DNA from: Clostridiaceae bacterium
GTDB lineage: Bacteria; Bacillota; Clostridia; Lachnospirales; Lachnospiraceae
Assembly: GCA_021200535.1 (NCBI GenBank)
Contig: JAJQGL010000092.1
Coordinates: 78,406-142,405 of the forward strand
DNA length: 64,000 nt
Reading direction: 5' to 3'
Position numbers and translations under genes: made by a program. Shown here one piece after another: positions 1 to 8,957 of the stretch. Under the pieces are notes generated by a model, which had not been told where the DNA came from, searched no databases, and saw only the letters and a program-made list of their open reading frames with translations. Positions within the stretch are counted from its first letter, which is position 1, and each line of letters begins with the position of its first letter.

Positions 1-71
1 AAGAAAGCATATAAAATAAGGGGCTGGAAGTTTCCGGAAGAACACTAAGCAGGAATGGGGTGAGAAAGAAA

Positions 72-1910
72 ATGAAAAAGTATTCAGCATGGAGTAACTG
101 GAAATATGTATTTTGCCGGATGTGTGCTTATGACAAACGGTATCCGTTGTACATCGCGGTGAAGTCAGCGGCAGCTTTTTTAAGCCCGTTTATATCTGCA
201 ATTATACCAAGTGTGGCGATTGGGCTGACGGCGGCAGGGTCTTCGCTGGAAACGTTTGCCCTTGTGATGGCAGGGCTGGTGCTGGGGAGTTTGTGTATAG
301 GACTGTTGTCTGTATATATGGACAACCTGATTCAGACAAAAAACTATTATGTCTCATACGATAGTGTGCAGCATGAGGTGATCGGACAGATATTACATAT
401 GGATTACGCGATATTAGAAAGCGCGAAGGGAAAGATGCTCGCAGATAGTGCGAAGTATAGTTATGAACTGGACTGGCAGGGTTGGAATCGCATGATGGAT
501 ATGTTTACGCCATTTGCGTATAATCTTCTGGGGGTTCTTATTTATTCGGTTATACTTATTCCCAAATGTCCCTGGGTACTGCCGGTATTTGTATTGATGA
601 CGGTATCCAATCTTTTGATCGAACGAAAAATATCCCGCAGAGCCTGGGGGAAGCATCGGAAAATTTTTCATGAAACAGATTCGAAAGTGAATTATTTTTT
701 TGAGCGGAGTACCTCCGCTACAGATGGAAAAGATATTCGTATGTATCAGATGGAAACCTGGTTTGGTCATATCATGCAGGAAATGATTGAAAAACGGTTG
801 AAATATTGGAAGAAAGCAGAGGTAGGATATTTTTGGCCGTGTTTTTCCGATACGGTCTGGTCGCTGATTCGTGATATCATTGCCTATTCCGTTCTGGTGG
901 CTCAGTATATGCAGGGCGGTTTGGATGCGGCTTCCTTTACCCTATATCTAGGGATCATCGCTGGGTTTGCAGGCTGGCTAAATGGCGGCAATATGGGGGA
1001 TGGATTTATTCGGGCGTATAGTGAGATGCTTCGGTGTAATTGGAATATTGAAGATTACCGGGAATTTATGCAGTTTCACAATGCTGCGCGGGACGATAAA
1101 AAAAGTACGAAGGGCAGATGTTTTTCGTCAGACAGTTCCGGCGTCAGTATCGAGTTCCGGAATGTTTGTTTTCGATATCCGGAGGCAGAGCAGGATACGA
1201 TCCATGATCTGAATTTACATATTTGTGCTGGTGAAAAAATAGCCTTAGTGGGTGTCAATGGAGCGGGCAAAACGACACTGATTAAATTGTTATGTGGATT
1301 TTATAAGCCAACTTCAGGGAAAATATTAGTGGACGGCGTGGACATTACAGAGTATGATCTGGAAGACTATCAGAGAGGAATCAGTGCGGTATTTCAGGAT
1401 ATGATGATTATGGCATCTTCTGTGGCGGAAAATGTTGCCTGTATCGAAAAAGAGCAGATTGATACGGAGAAGCTCTGGAAATGCTTAACGCTTGCGGATA
1501 TAGCAGATAAAGTCAGGGGATTGCCAAAGAAAGAACAGACTTCCGTAACCAATTTTTTGGATAAGGATGGCGTAATGTTTTCCGGCGGGGAATTACAGCG
1601 AATTCTTTTGGCGAGAGCCATTTACAAAGAAGCGCCGGTCTTACTGTTAGATGAGCCAACGAGCGCTTTAGATCCGCTTGCAGAGACTGCAATATATGAG
1701 AAATATCATCAATTATCACAGGGAAAAACGACGGTGTTTATCTCACACAGACTGGCGAGCACCAGGTTTTGCGACCGCATTATATTTTATGAGCACGGAC
1801 AGGTGATTGAAGAAGGAACCCATCAGGAATTGATGGAGCGCGGCGGGGAATATGCGCAGATGTTCCTCCTGCAAAGCCAGTATTACGATAAGGAGGGAGA
1901 GGCGTCATGA
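72..1910 (+). CDS. ABC transporter, permease-ATPase fusion (first subunit of a heterodimeric exporter)
   Basis: Half-transporter of the ABC exporter class: an N-terminal membrane domain of several hydrophobic segments (about residues 20-320) followed by a nucleotide-binding domain. Walker A GVNGAGKTT lies near residue 394, the signature SGGELQR near 504, Walker B VLLLDEPTSALD near 525, and the switch His in ISHR near 557. The ATG at 72 is preferred over a GTG at 60 because the purine-rich GGGGTGAG then sits about 7 nt upstream. The stop overlaps the start of the next gene (ATGA), so the two proteins are translationally coupled and probably form a heterodimer. The substrate cannot be told: no precursor peptide, immunity gene or regulator is visible, and the upstream region lies outside the window. 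Both signatures look intact. Confidence 0.9.
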   Translation: MKKYSAWSNWKYVFCRMCAYDKRYPLYIAVKSAAAFLSPFISAIIPSVAIGLTAAGSSLETFALVMAGLVLGSLCIGLLSVYMDNLIQTKNYYVSYDSVQHEVIGQILHMDYAILESAKGKMLADSAKYSYELDWQGWNRMMDMFTPFAYNLLGVLIYSVILIPKCPWVLPVFVLMTVSNLLIERKISRRAWGKHRKIFHETDSKVNYFFERSTSATDGKDIRMYQMETWFGHIMQEMIEKRLKYWKKAEVGYFWPCFSDTVWSLIRDIIAYSVLVAQYMQGGLDAASFTLYLGIIAGFAGWLNGGNMGDGFIRAYSEMLRCNWNIEDYREFMQFHNAARDDKKSTKGRCFSSDSSGVSIEFRNVCFRYPEAEQDTIHDLNLHICAGEKIALVGVNGAGKTTLIKLLCGFYKPTSGKILVDGVDITEYDLEDYQRGISAVFQDMMIMASSVAENVACIEKEQIDTEKLWKCLTLADIADKVRGLPKKEQTSVTNFLDKDGVMFSGGELQRILLARAIYKEAPVLLLDEPTSALDPLAETAIYEKYHQLSQGKTTVFISHRLASTRFCDRIIFYEHGQVIEEGTHQELMERGGEYAQMFLLQSQYYDKEGEAS

Positions 1911-3799
1911 GTGGTAATGCGATAAAAAAAGAACGGGATTCTTTTGCCGTGCTGTTTCATAAGTTTATGGATGTTATCTGTATCAACATTCGTTTGTCAA
2001 AGTGGATATTACCCTGTAATCTGATAAAAAATATTATATTGGCGGCTGTTCCGTATGTCGGAATTGTATATGGCTGTGATATCTTGAATGGCCTGATTTT
2101 ACATCAGTCAAGAGAAAGCGTTATGCGATTGGTCTATCAGCTTGTCGGCATCACATTTGCACTGACACTTTTGTTTCACATGCTGGATAAAGCAGGCAAT
2201 GCATTGCGAGATAGCATTCGTTACCGGATGCAGTCGGGAATTGCGGATAAATCAGTGCGTCTGGATTATCAGGATTTGGAAAAACAAGAGACGATGCAGC
2301 TTCTGACTGCCGCGCTGGAAGGAGAGCAATCGAGCGGCGGTATCTATTGGTTTTCTGATAAATTAGGTACGCTGGTTGGCGATGTGGCGTCGGTTGTTTA
2401 TGCATTTGTTGTATTGCTGCCAATCCTGTTGACGGAATCTGATTCAGGCAGGACAGGAATACAGGGATTTATTTGTTCAAGAGGAGCAATCTGCCTGCTC
2501 TTTTTATTTAATCTGTTCAGTATGTTTTTGTTTATGAAGATATCCAGGCTGGGCAATGAAAAGCAGTATGCAGTTTACGAAGAAAGTCTGGATGCGATTC
2601 GCAGGGATAAGTATTTTTATCGTGAGATATTAAGCAAATATGCCACTGGAAAAGAGATTCGCCTGTATCATTTACAAGATATTCTGATGCGTGATATGGA
2701 AACTGTCTGGGCGAAAAAGTGCGGGGTACAGCGAAAAAAATTAGTTATTGCGCGGAGCATCAAGGTGAAATATCAAATGCTGCAGGCTGTGTTATTATTA
2801 TGTGCCTATATTGTGATCGGATACCGCGGAATTCTTGGGGATATCAGCGGTGCGGATATGGTGAAGTATGTGTCGGCGCTTACTGCGCTGGGCGGCGCCT
2901 GCCAGTATTTTGTTGAGCATTTTGAAAATGTATTGTTAAATATGCAATATCTGCATCATTACCATGAATATTTGAAGCTCCCGAACCGCAAAGAAACAGG
3001 CAGGAAAACAGTGGATGCGCTGTTGACAGGATTGTGTAAGCGGGATGATCTGATTATTACGTTTGATCACGTGACATTTCGCTACCCCGGCAGTGAGAAA
3101 GATAGCCTGCACAATGTCTGTTTGGAGTTTCGTTATGGCGAAAAGGTAGCGCTTGTTGGACAAAATGGAGCGGGCAAGACGACCCTGGTCCTATTGCTAT
3201 GCCGGTTGTATGAACCGACGGAGGGGCGAATCCTGTTAAATGGAACGGATGTCAGGGAATATGATTATCAGGAATATCGCAATCTGTTCGGCGTTGTATT
3301 TCAGGATTTTAAGTTATTTGCGATGGGAATTGCCGAAAATGTAGCAGCAAGTAAGGAGTTTGACGAGGAAAAGGTTTGGCGGTGCCTTGAAAAAGCAGGC
3401 CTTAAAAAACGTGCAGCGGAGATGGAGCAGGGTATTTACACGCCCTTGTATAATGTCGGGGTGCAAGGCGTAGAAGTATCTGGCGGTGAGGCTCAAAAGA
3501 TCGCAATCGCCAGGGCATTATATAAAGATGCACCGTGTATTATCTTAGATGAACCAACGAGTGCATTGGATCCGGTTGCCGAATATGAGATTTACTCTGG
3601 TTTTGATCAGTTGATTGAACAGCGTATGGCATTATATATATCCCATCGGATGTCAAGCTGCAGATTCTGTCAGAGGATTATCGTGCTGCAGGATGGCAGA
3701 GTTGCGCAGGAAGGAAGCCATGATGCGCTGCTGGAACAGGGCGGCATCTATGCGATGATGTGGGAAGCGCAGGCGAAGAATTATCAGAACGAAGGATAA
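1907..3799 (+). CDS. ABC transporter, permease-ATPase fusion (second subunit)
   Basis: Partner of the preceding gene, overlapping it by 4 nt, with AGGAGGGAG at 1891 as ribosome site. Same architecture: membrane domain to about residue 340, then an ATPase domain with Walker A GQNGAGKTT near residue 418, signature SGGEAQK near 525 and Walker B CIILDEPTSALD. The membrane part diverges strongly from its neighbour while the ATPase part is close, as expected for heterodimeric exporters of peptides, lipids or drugs. About 40 nt after the stop the promoter of the tyrS leader begins; no strong terminator hairpin is visible between them. Confidence 0.9.
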   Translation: MSGNAIKKERDSFAVLFHKFMDVICINIRLSKWILPCNLIKNIILAAVPYVGIVYGCDILNGLILHQSRESVMRLVYQLVGITFALTLLFHMLDKAGNALRDSIRYRMQSGIADKSVRLDYQDLEKQETMQLLTAALEGEQSSGGIYWFSDKLGTLVGDVASVVYAFVVLLPILLTESDSGRTGIQGFICSRGAICLLFLFNLFSMFLFMKISRLGNEKQYAVYEESLDAIRRDKYFYREILSKYATGKEIRLYHLQDILMRDMETVWAKKCGVQRKKLVIARSIKVKYQMLQAVLLLCAYIVIGYRGILGDISGADMVKYVSALTALGGACQYFVEHFENVLLNMQYLHHYHEYLKLPNRKETGRKTVDALLTGLCKRDDLIITFDHVTFRYPGSEKDSLHNVCLEFRYGEKVALVGQNGAGKTTLVLLLCRLYEPTEGRILLNGTDVREYDYQEYRNLFGVVFQDFKLFAMGIAENVAASKEFDEEKVWRCLEKAGLKKRAAEMEQGIYTPLYNVGVQGVEVSGGEAQKIAIARALYKDAPCIILDEPTSALDPVAEYEIYSGFDQLIEQRMALYISHRMSSCRFCQRIIVLQDGRVAQEGSHDALLEQGGIYAMMWEAQAKNYQNEG

Positions 3800-3840
3800 A
3801 TTCCACCCGGCAAATCCTGTTTTGCGAATCGTTTTTTTAC

Positions 3841-3869
3841 TTGACTTTTTTTCTGGATGCCGTTATACT
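3841..3869 (+). promoter_or_regulatory. Sigma-A-type promoter of the tyrS T-box leader
   Basis: TTGACT at 3841-3846 and TATACT at 3864-3869, separated by 17 nt, place the transcription start near 3876, directly ahead of the T-box leader. Confidence 0.75.
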
Positions 3870-3892
3870 TTTTTCACATATGAGAATAAAAC

Positions 3893-4186
3893 AAAACTGT
3901 GATGGGAAGAAGTAATACGGATTGGTTACTGACAGAAAGCTGCCGGCTGATGAGAGGCGCAAGGAGGGTCTGTATGAATACATCCCGGAGTTTCGCACGG
4001 AAAGCGGTTCGTTGGATTCGTATTGTACCGTTAGTAGGCTGCGGCGGAAAGCACCGTTATATGCTGTAGTATTTTGCGGTTGACAGGCAAAATACTTTCG
4101 GAGGCGCATGATGTGAATCATGCGTGAATATTAGGTGGTAACACGGGCAGGCTCGTCCTTTTAGTATAAAAGGACGGGCTTTTTTG
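3893..4186 (+). promoter_or_regulatory. T-box riboswitch leader (tyrosine specific) with terminator
   Basis: The leader carries the stem I AGTA bulge region (AAGAAGTAATACGG near 3906), a specifier-loop sequence GAATACAT in which TAC (3979-3981) is a Tyr codon, the T-box core AGGTGGTAACACGG near 4134-4146 that pairs with the tRNA acceptor end, and an intrinsic terminator: GCTCGTCCTTTT (4151-4162) pairs with AAAAGGACGGGC (4168-4179), followed by a T run. In this class uncharged tRNA-Tyr stabilises the antiterminator and lets tyrS be transcribed. The specifier matches the synthetase encoded downstream. Confidence 0.92.
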
Positions 4187-4292
4187 TTTTATGGGGAAAA
4201 AGTATCTGTGGTTTGCGCTGCGGCCAAAAGCTTAGCGCATTGTATTATTATGGGCAGGCCAGCTAGTTGGCCGTGCAGAAATGAGGCGAAAG

Positions 4293-6233
4293 ATGTTTTT
4301 TAAGATTGAGAAGAAATTACTGGAAATGGGCGGTGGACTTTACACGGGAGTTGTTATTGCCAGCGGCATAGACAATACGGTGGAAAACGAAAAGATAGCG
4401 GCGCTTTTGAAGGAACAGATTCAGAGAGCATTTCATGATTTTGAGAATCAGCCGGTTCGCGAGGCGGAGGAAATTCATCCATACCGTGAGGCTATGAGGG
4501 CGGTGGGGGTAAATCCGTCTAAATATCCATGTTCGATTGAATCGATTTTAACCAGAGTTTCTAAAAAAGGCGAGTTCCCATCAATTAGTCCGGTTGTCGA
4601 TTTGGGGAACTATATTTCATTAAAATACAGGGTACCGGTAGGGGTACATGATACAGCTACTTTTACAGATGATCTGATGGTGCGGTTTGCCACAGAAGAG
4701 GATTGTGCGGCTGCCGATAACCATATTGGCACAGATCTCCTGAAAAAAGGAGAACCGGTGTATGTTTCCGGAAATTCTGTAAGGACAAGGCGCTGGATTT
4801 GGAGACAGATGCCGGCAGGCAAGGTTACGGAAACATCGTCTGATTTTATTTTTCCGATTGATGGTTTTGAGTGCAATAAAGATATTGTGGAGGCTGCCTG
4901 CAATGAGTTGGCGGATCTTCTCTTAGAATGTTTTGGCGTGGAGGCGGAAAAGGCGTTTGTGGACAAGGAAAATCCAGAGGTTCGTTTTGGCGTCATGACA
5001 GAGGAAGAACAGGAAATTGAAAATCAAATTGCTATTATGCTGAAAGGGGTAGCGCAGCACACCGCCGTATCAGAAATCAGAGAAAAGCTTTTGGAATCAA
5101 AAAGGACGGGCCGCCCGCTTCGTATTAAGCTGGGACTGGATCCATCGGCTCCGGATATTCACATTGGCCATTCTGTTGTGCTCCGGAAAATTCGCCAGCT
5201 GCAGGAAATGGGACATGTTGCAGTTATTATTATCGGGGATTACACTGGTATGATTGGTGATCCGACCGGAAAATCAAAGACGAGGAAGCAGCTGTCGCGT
5301 GAGGATGTAGAAAGAAACGCCAACACATATATGGAACAAATTTTTAAGATTATTGACAGAGACCGGACAGAGGTATACTACAACAGCGAATGGCTGAGCA
5401 AAATGACGTTTAGCGATGTAATTGAACTTGCGGCAAAATGCACTGTTGCAAGAATGCTTGAGAGAGATGATTTTAATAACCGCTATACCAATCATCTTCC
5501 TTTGTCTGTGCATGAATTTTTCTATCCGTTGATGCAGGCATATGATTCTGTCGCTGTAAAAGCGGATATTGAGTTGGGCGGCACGGATCAGACATTTAAT
5601 ATTTTGATGGGAAGAAATATACAGAGGGATTATGGCATGCAGCCGCAGCTTACATTATTTATGCCGTTGCTGGAGGGAATAGACGGTGTAGAGAAGATGA
5701 GCAAAAGTTTGGGAAATTATATTGGCATTAGTGAAGAGCCGGCAGTTATTTATGAAAAGGTAATGAAAATTCCGGACAGCATGATTATCAAATATTACAA
5801 TCTGTGTACGGACGTACATCCGGACGAGGTGGCAAAGCTCCAGCAAATGCTGGATACAGGAACGAACCCAAGAGATGTTAAGATGATGCTGGCTCATGAG
5901 ATTACAAAGCTGTACACGGGAGAGGAAGCGGCAGATCATGCGGAACAGCGGTTTAAATCTGTATTTCAGAAAAACCAGATACCGGATGATGCACCGCAGA
6001 TTGTTGTGAAACAGGATGCGGAACAGCAGCCGGGCGAGCAGATTTTGTCTTTCCTTGTTGAACAGGGATATTATAAATCAAAAAGTGAGGCGAGACGTAT
6101 TTTCCAACAGGGGGGCGCACAGATAGACGGTGAGCGCGTGACAGATACAAAAAGCATTGTTGCAGATGAAAATGAACATGTCTTAAAAATGGGAAAGAGC
6201 AAATTCTTCAAAGTCAATGGTTTTGTCCGCTGA
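4293..6233 (+). CDS. tyrS: Tyrosyl-tRNA synthetase with N-terminal B3/B4 (PheRS-beta-type) domain
   Basis: Charges tRNA-Tyr with tyrosine in the cytosol. Residues about 240-646 form a complete class I TyrRS: HIGH at 290-293, KMSKS at 468-472, a GGTDQTFN tyrosine-pocket motif, and a C-terminal S4-like RNA-binding segment. Residues 1 to about 235 are an additional domain resembling the B3/B4 fold of phenylalanyl-tRNA synthetase beta, the module that hydrolyses mischarged Tyr-tRNA-Phe and that also exists as free-standing proteins in bacteria. A normal TyrRS is about 400-420 residues, so this one is about 230 longer. ATG 4293 is chosen over 4281 because GAGG at 4283-4286 is then correctly spaced. 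The gene is under the Tyr T-box. The role of the extra domain in editing or tRNA binding is inferred. Confidence 0.93.
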   Translation: MFFKIEKKLLEMGGGLYTGVVIASGIDNTVENEKIAALLKEQIQRAFHDFENQPVREAEEIHPYREAMRAVGVNPSKYPCSIESILTRVSKKGEFPSISPVVDLGNYISLKYRVPVGVHDTATFTDDLMVRFATEEDCAAADNHIGTDLLKKGEPVYVSGNSVRTRRWIWRQMPAGKVTETSSDFIFPIDGFECNKDIVEAACNELADLLLECFGVEAEKAFVDKENPEVRFGVMTEEEQEIENQIAIMLKGVAQHTAVSEIREKLLESKRTGRPLRIKLGLDPSAPDIHIGHSVVLRKIRQLQEMGHVAVIIIGDYTGMIGDPTGKSKTRKQLSREDVERNANTYMEQIFKIIDRDRTEVYYNSEWLSKMTFSDVIELAAKCTVARMLERDDFNNRYTNHLPLSVHEFFYPLMQAYDSVAVKADIELGGTDQTFNILMGRNIQRDYGMQPQLTLFMPLLEGIDGVEKMSKSLGNYIGISEEPAVIYEKVMKIPDSMIIKYYNLCTDVHPDEVAKLQQMLDTGTNPRDVKMMLAHEITKLYTGEEAADHAEQRFKSVFQKNQIPDDAPQIVVKQDAEQQPGEQILSFLVEQGYYKSKSEARRIFQQGGAQIDGERVTDTKSIVADENEHVLKMGKSKFFKVNGFVR

Positions 6234-6398
6234 TAAATCACAGATTTTTAACATGGTTTTGATAAAACGGACACATTTTTTGCTGAAAATAGGAAGAGTA
6301 ACCGAGTGTTATTGGACCGGCGGCATTTGGGCGCGGCAGGTTTGCCGGACATCTGCGGCACGGTACGGTAAAAATAATGGAAAAGGAGATATTAGCCT

Positions 6399-8407
6399 AT
6401 GAGAGCAAAATATGTTGCATTGGCACTTTGTTTTGTGCTGGGAGTCTCTGCGTTAAGTGGTTGTTCCAAAACGGATAGCAGTGACACAAGCGAGACGAAA
6501 GAAACTGTGTATGGTGAGATCACGGAAATCGGAGATAGCGTGATCACAATAGAAACAGGGACATTAAAGGAAAATGACAGTAAATCGGATGATGGCAGCG
6601 GAAAGGGTGATGAAGCAACATCAGACGACAGCAGCGGAAAGGGCGATGATGCCGCATCGAATGACGGCAGCGAGGCGCCTTCTATGTTGGAGCTGACAGG
6701 AGAAACACAGGAAATTACCGTGACGGATGACACAACCTATACCAGACAGAGTATGGGCGGAATGGGCGGACAACGGGATGGAAATGGAAAAGGCGGCCGT
6801 GGAGATGGAGAGCAGGCATCGGGAGCGCCGGATGGAGAAATGCTGTCAGGAGCACCGGACGGAGAACAGCCATCAGGAGTACCGGACGGAGAGATGCCGT
6901 CAGGAGCACCGGATGAAGCACAGGCATCTGGGCAGCCGGACAAACCAGATGGGGAATCCTCTTCAGAATCAGAAGAAATTACATTAGATGATCTTTCCGA
7001 GGGAGATACGATTTCAGTATCTTTTGATGAGGATGGCAATGCCGCTGAGATTACAGTATTATCAGGCGGCGGTATGGGTCGGTCTGCTGGTCAGACATCC
7101 GGACAGCTATGATGCGGCAACAGAATACACGGCGGATGCAGAGGTAGATGGGGAGACATTTGAGTCTGTCGGTACAGATGAAAATGCGATTCATGTATAT
7201 GAAGGTGCTTCCTTAACACTTTTAAACAGTGTGATTTCCCGTTCCTCCTCTGATAGTACAGGGGGGTGACAATTCGAGTTTTTATGGTGTTGGCGCAGCA
7301 TTGCTGACAACAGATGGAACATCTTATATCGGCAGCAGCACGATTGATACAGATGCGTCAGGTGCAGCCTGCATCTTCGCATACGGAGATGCAGTTGTCT
7401 ATACGGCAGATACTAAAATTACGACTCAGCAGGATACCTCTGGAGGTATCCATGCTGCAGGCGGCGGAACACTTTATGCGTGGGATATGGATGTTGAAAC
7501 AAGCGGGGAATCCGCAGCGGCGGTCCGAAGTGACCGAGGCGGCGGGACAATGGTTGTAAATGGAGGAACTTACACTTCAAATGGTGTAGGTTCTCCTGCT
7601 GTTTACAGCACCGCGGATATCACGGTCAACAATTCGGAACTGACGGCCAACGGCTCAGAGGCTGTATGTATTGAAGGGCTTAATTCCCTGCGTTTATTTG
7701 ATTGTGACCTGGTTGGAAATATGAGTGATGATGATCAAAATGATTCTACGTGGAATGTCATTTTATATCAGAGCATGTCTGGTGATTCCGAGGTGGGAAA
7801 CAGTACCTTTGAGATGAATGGCGGATCGCTGACTGCCAAAAATGGCGGTATGTTCTATACTACAAATACAGAGTCTACCTTTGTTTTGTCGGATGTAGAC
7901 ATCACTTATGCAAAGGACAGTGAATATTTCCTGCGCTGCACAGGAAATAATAACCAGAGAGGCTGGGGAACTTCCGGGGAAAACGGTGCAGATTGCCATT
8001 TTACGGCTATTGGGCAGGATATGGAAGGTGATGTTATATGGGACAGCATCAGTGATTTGGACTTTTATATGACAGAGGGAAGCACACTAAATGGAGCGGT
8101 AACAGATGACGAAACCTATGCTGGATCCGGCGGGGACGGATATTGCAATATGTATATCAGTGCGGATAGTAAATGGGTTGTTACGGGAGACAGCGTTTTA
8201 AGTAATCTTTACAGTGAGGGCAGTATTGTAGACAAAAAGGGGAACACGGTAACGATTAAAGGTTCGGATGGAACCGTTTACGTAGAAGGAGACAGCAGTT
8301 ATACTGTAACAGTGGATTCTTATAGTGACAGTGCTGATCTGACAGATGCATCTTCTTCAACCGAGTGGGCGGATTATGAGGTTGAAAAACCGGATGCCTT
8401 AGCATGA
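6399..8407 (+). pseudogene. Surface lipoprotein with Gly/Ser-rich stalk and beta-helix-like repeats, broken by two frameshifts
   Basis: The first frame (6399-7112, 237 residues) starts with a lipoprotein signal (LSGC lipobox near residue 22) and an acidic low-complexity stalk with repeats of the type SGAPDGE. The same protein then continues in a second frame (through SYDAATEYTADAEVDGE, to 7269) and a third (to 8407), where short Asn/Gly/Ser/Thr repeats resemble a right-handed beta-helix. One shift lies close to 7081-7112; the other is at a run of six G at 7261-7266. Removing one G restores GGDNSSFYG, a motif that joins the two halves in related clostridial surface proteins. Natural decay, slippage-based phase variation or an assembly error are all possible. 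If unrepaired, only the 237-residue lipoprotein is made. Substrate and role are unknown. Confidence 0.7.
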
Positions 8408-8423
8408 ATATGAAAATGGGATG

Positions 8424-8490
8424 TTTTTAATTGATTTTTAAATTTATTTAATTGATTTTTATTTAATTGATTTATTTAATTGATTTTTTT
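8424..8490. repeat. AT-rich short direct repeats (TTTAATTGATTT) upstream of tRNA-Leu
   Basis: Four near-copies of TTTAATTGATTT occur between the end of the broken lipoprotein gene and the tRNA promoter at 8501. The A/T tracts could act as an UP element or bent DNA. Confidence 0.7.
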
Positions 8491-8500
8491 GCAAAAATAA

Positions 8501-8529
8501 TTGACAAATCAGACGCAGTATGGTAATAT
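8501..8529 (+). promoter_or_regulatory. Promoter of tRNA-Leu
   Basis: Consensus TTGACA at 8501-8506 and TAATAT at 8524-8529 with a 17-nt spacer, about 33 nt before the tRNA. Confidence 0.8.
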
Positions 8530-8561
8530 TTTACCGTTCGTTGTTTACGGACAATGAAAAA

Positions 8562-8645
8562 GCGGAAGTGCTGGAATTGGCAGACAGGCTAGACTAAGGA
8601 TCTAGTGTTGGCAACGACGTGAGGGTTCAAGTCCCTTCTTCCGCA
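8562..8645 (+). tRNA. tRNA-Leu (anticodon AAG)
   Basis: An 84-nt class II tRNA. Acceptor GCGGAAG pairs with CTTCCGC followed by discriminator A. The anticodon stem CTAGA/TCTAG encloses the loop CTAAGGA, giving anticodon AAG at positions 34-36. A long variable arm (TGTTGGCAACGACG) and the T loop GGTTCAAGTCC are present. CCA is not encoded. Confidence 0.93.
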
Positions 8646-8650
8646 ATAGG

Positions 8651-8688
8651 GGAGAAGCTCCGTTTTACGGAGCTTCTCCTGTTTTTTT
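8651..8688 (+). terminator. Terminator after tRNA-Leu
   Basis: GGAGAAGCTCCGT (8651-8663) pairs perfectly with ACGGAGCTTCTCC (8667-8679) across a 3-nt loop, followed by seven T. Confidence 0.9.
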
Positions 8689-8957
8689 GCAGAATTAAAA
8701 AAAGAGAGGAATCTCTTTCCTTTAGCTGATATAGTAAGATATATAATAAGTAGTTATGATGAAAACAATAGTTCTTTACTTCCTGTCTCTTACGTGCAGG
8801 CACAACGATTCTGTCAGTAAATTCAGATGAGCCGGGAATAGGAACTCCTTATTTCAAAATCGTGCAAATCAGGGTTGCATGTTACCTGTATTATCAAGTA
8901 TAATGAAACAGATTGTAACGGATCGAAGATTAAGAATATATTCAGAGGAGGATTAAA
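8689..8957. other. Intergenic leader before the glycoside hydrolase-like gene
   Basis: No open frame, known riboswitch or strong terminator was recognised here. The last bases carry the ribosome site AGAGGAGG (8944-8951). Confidence 0.5.

Noticed and set aside
8424..8490. CRISPR-like short repeats
   Set aside because: Repeats are 12 bp with almost no spacers; simple AT-rich sequence.
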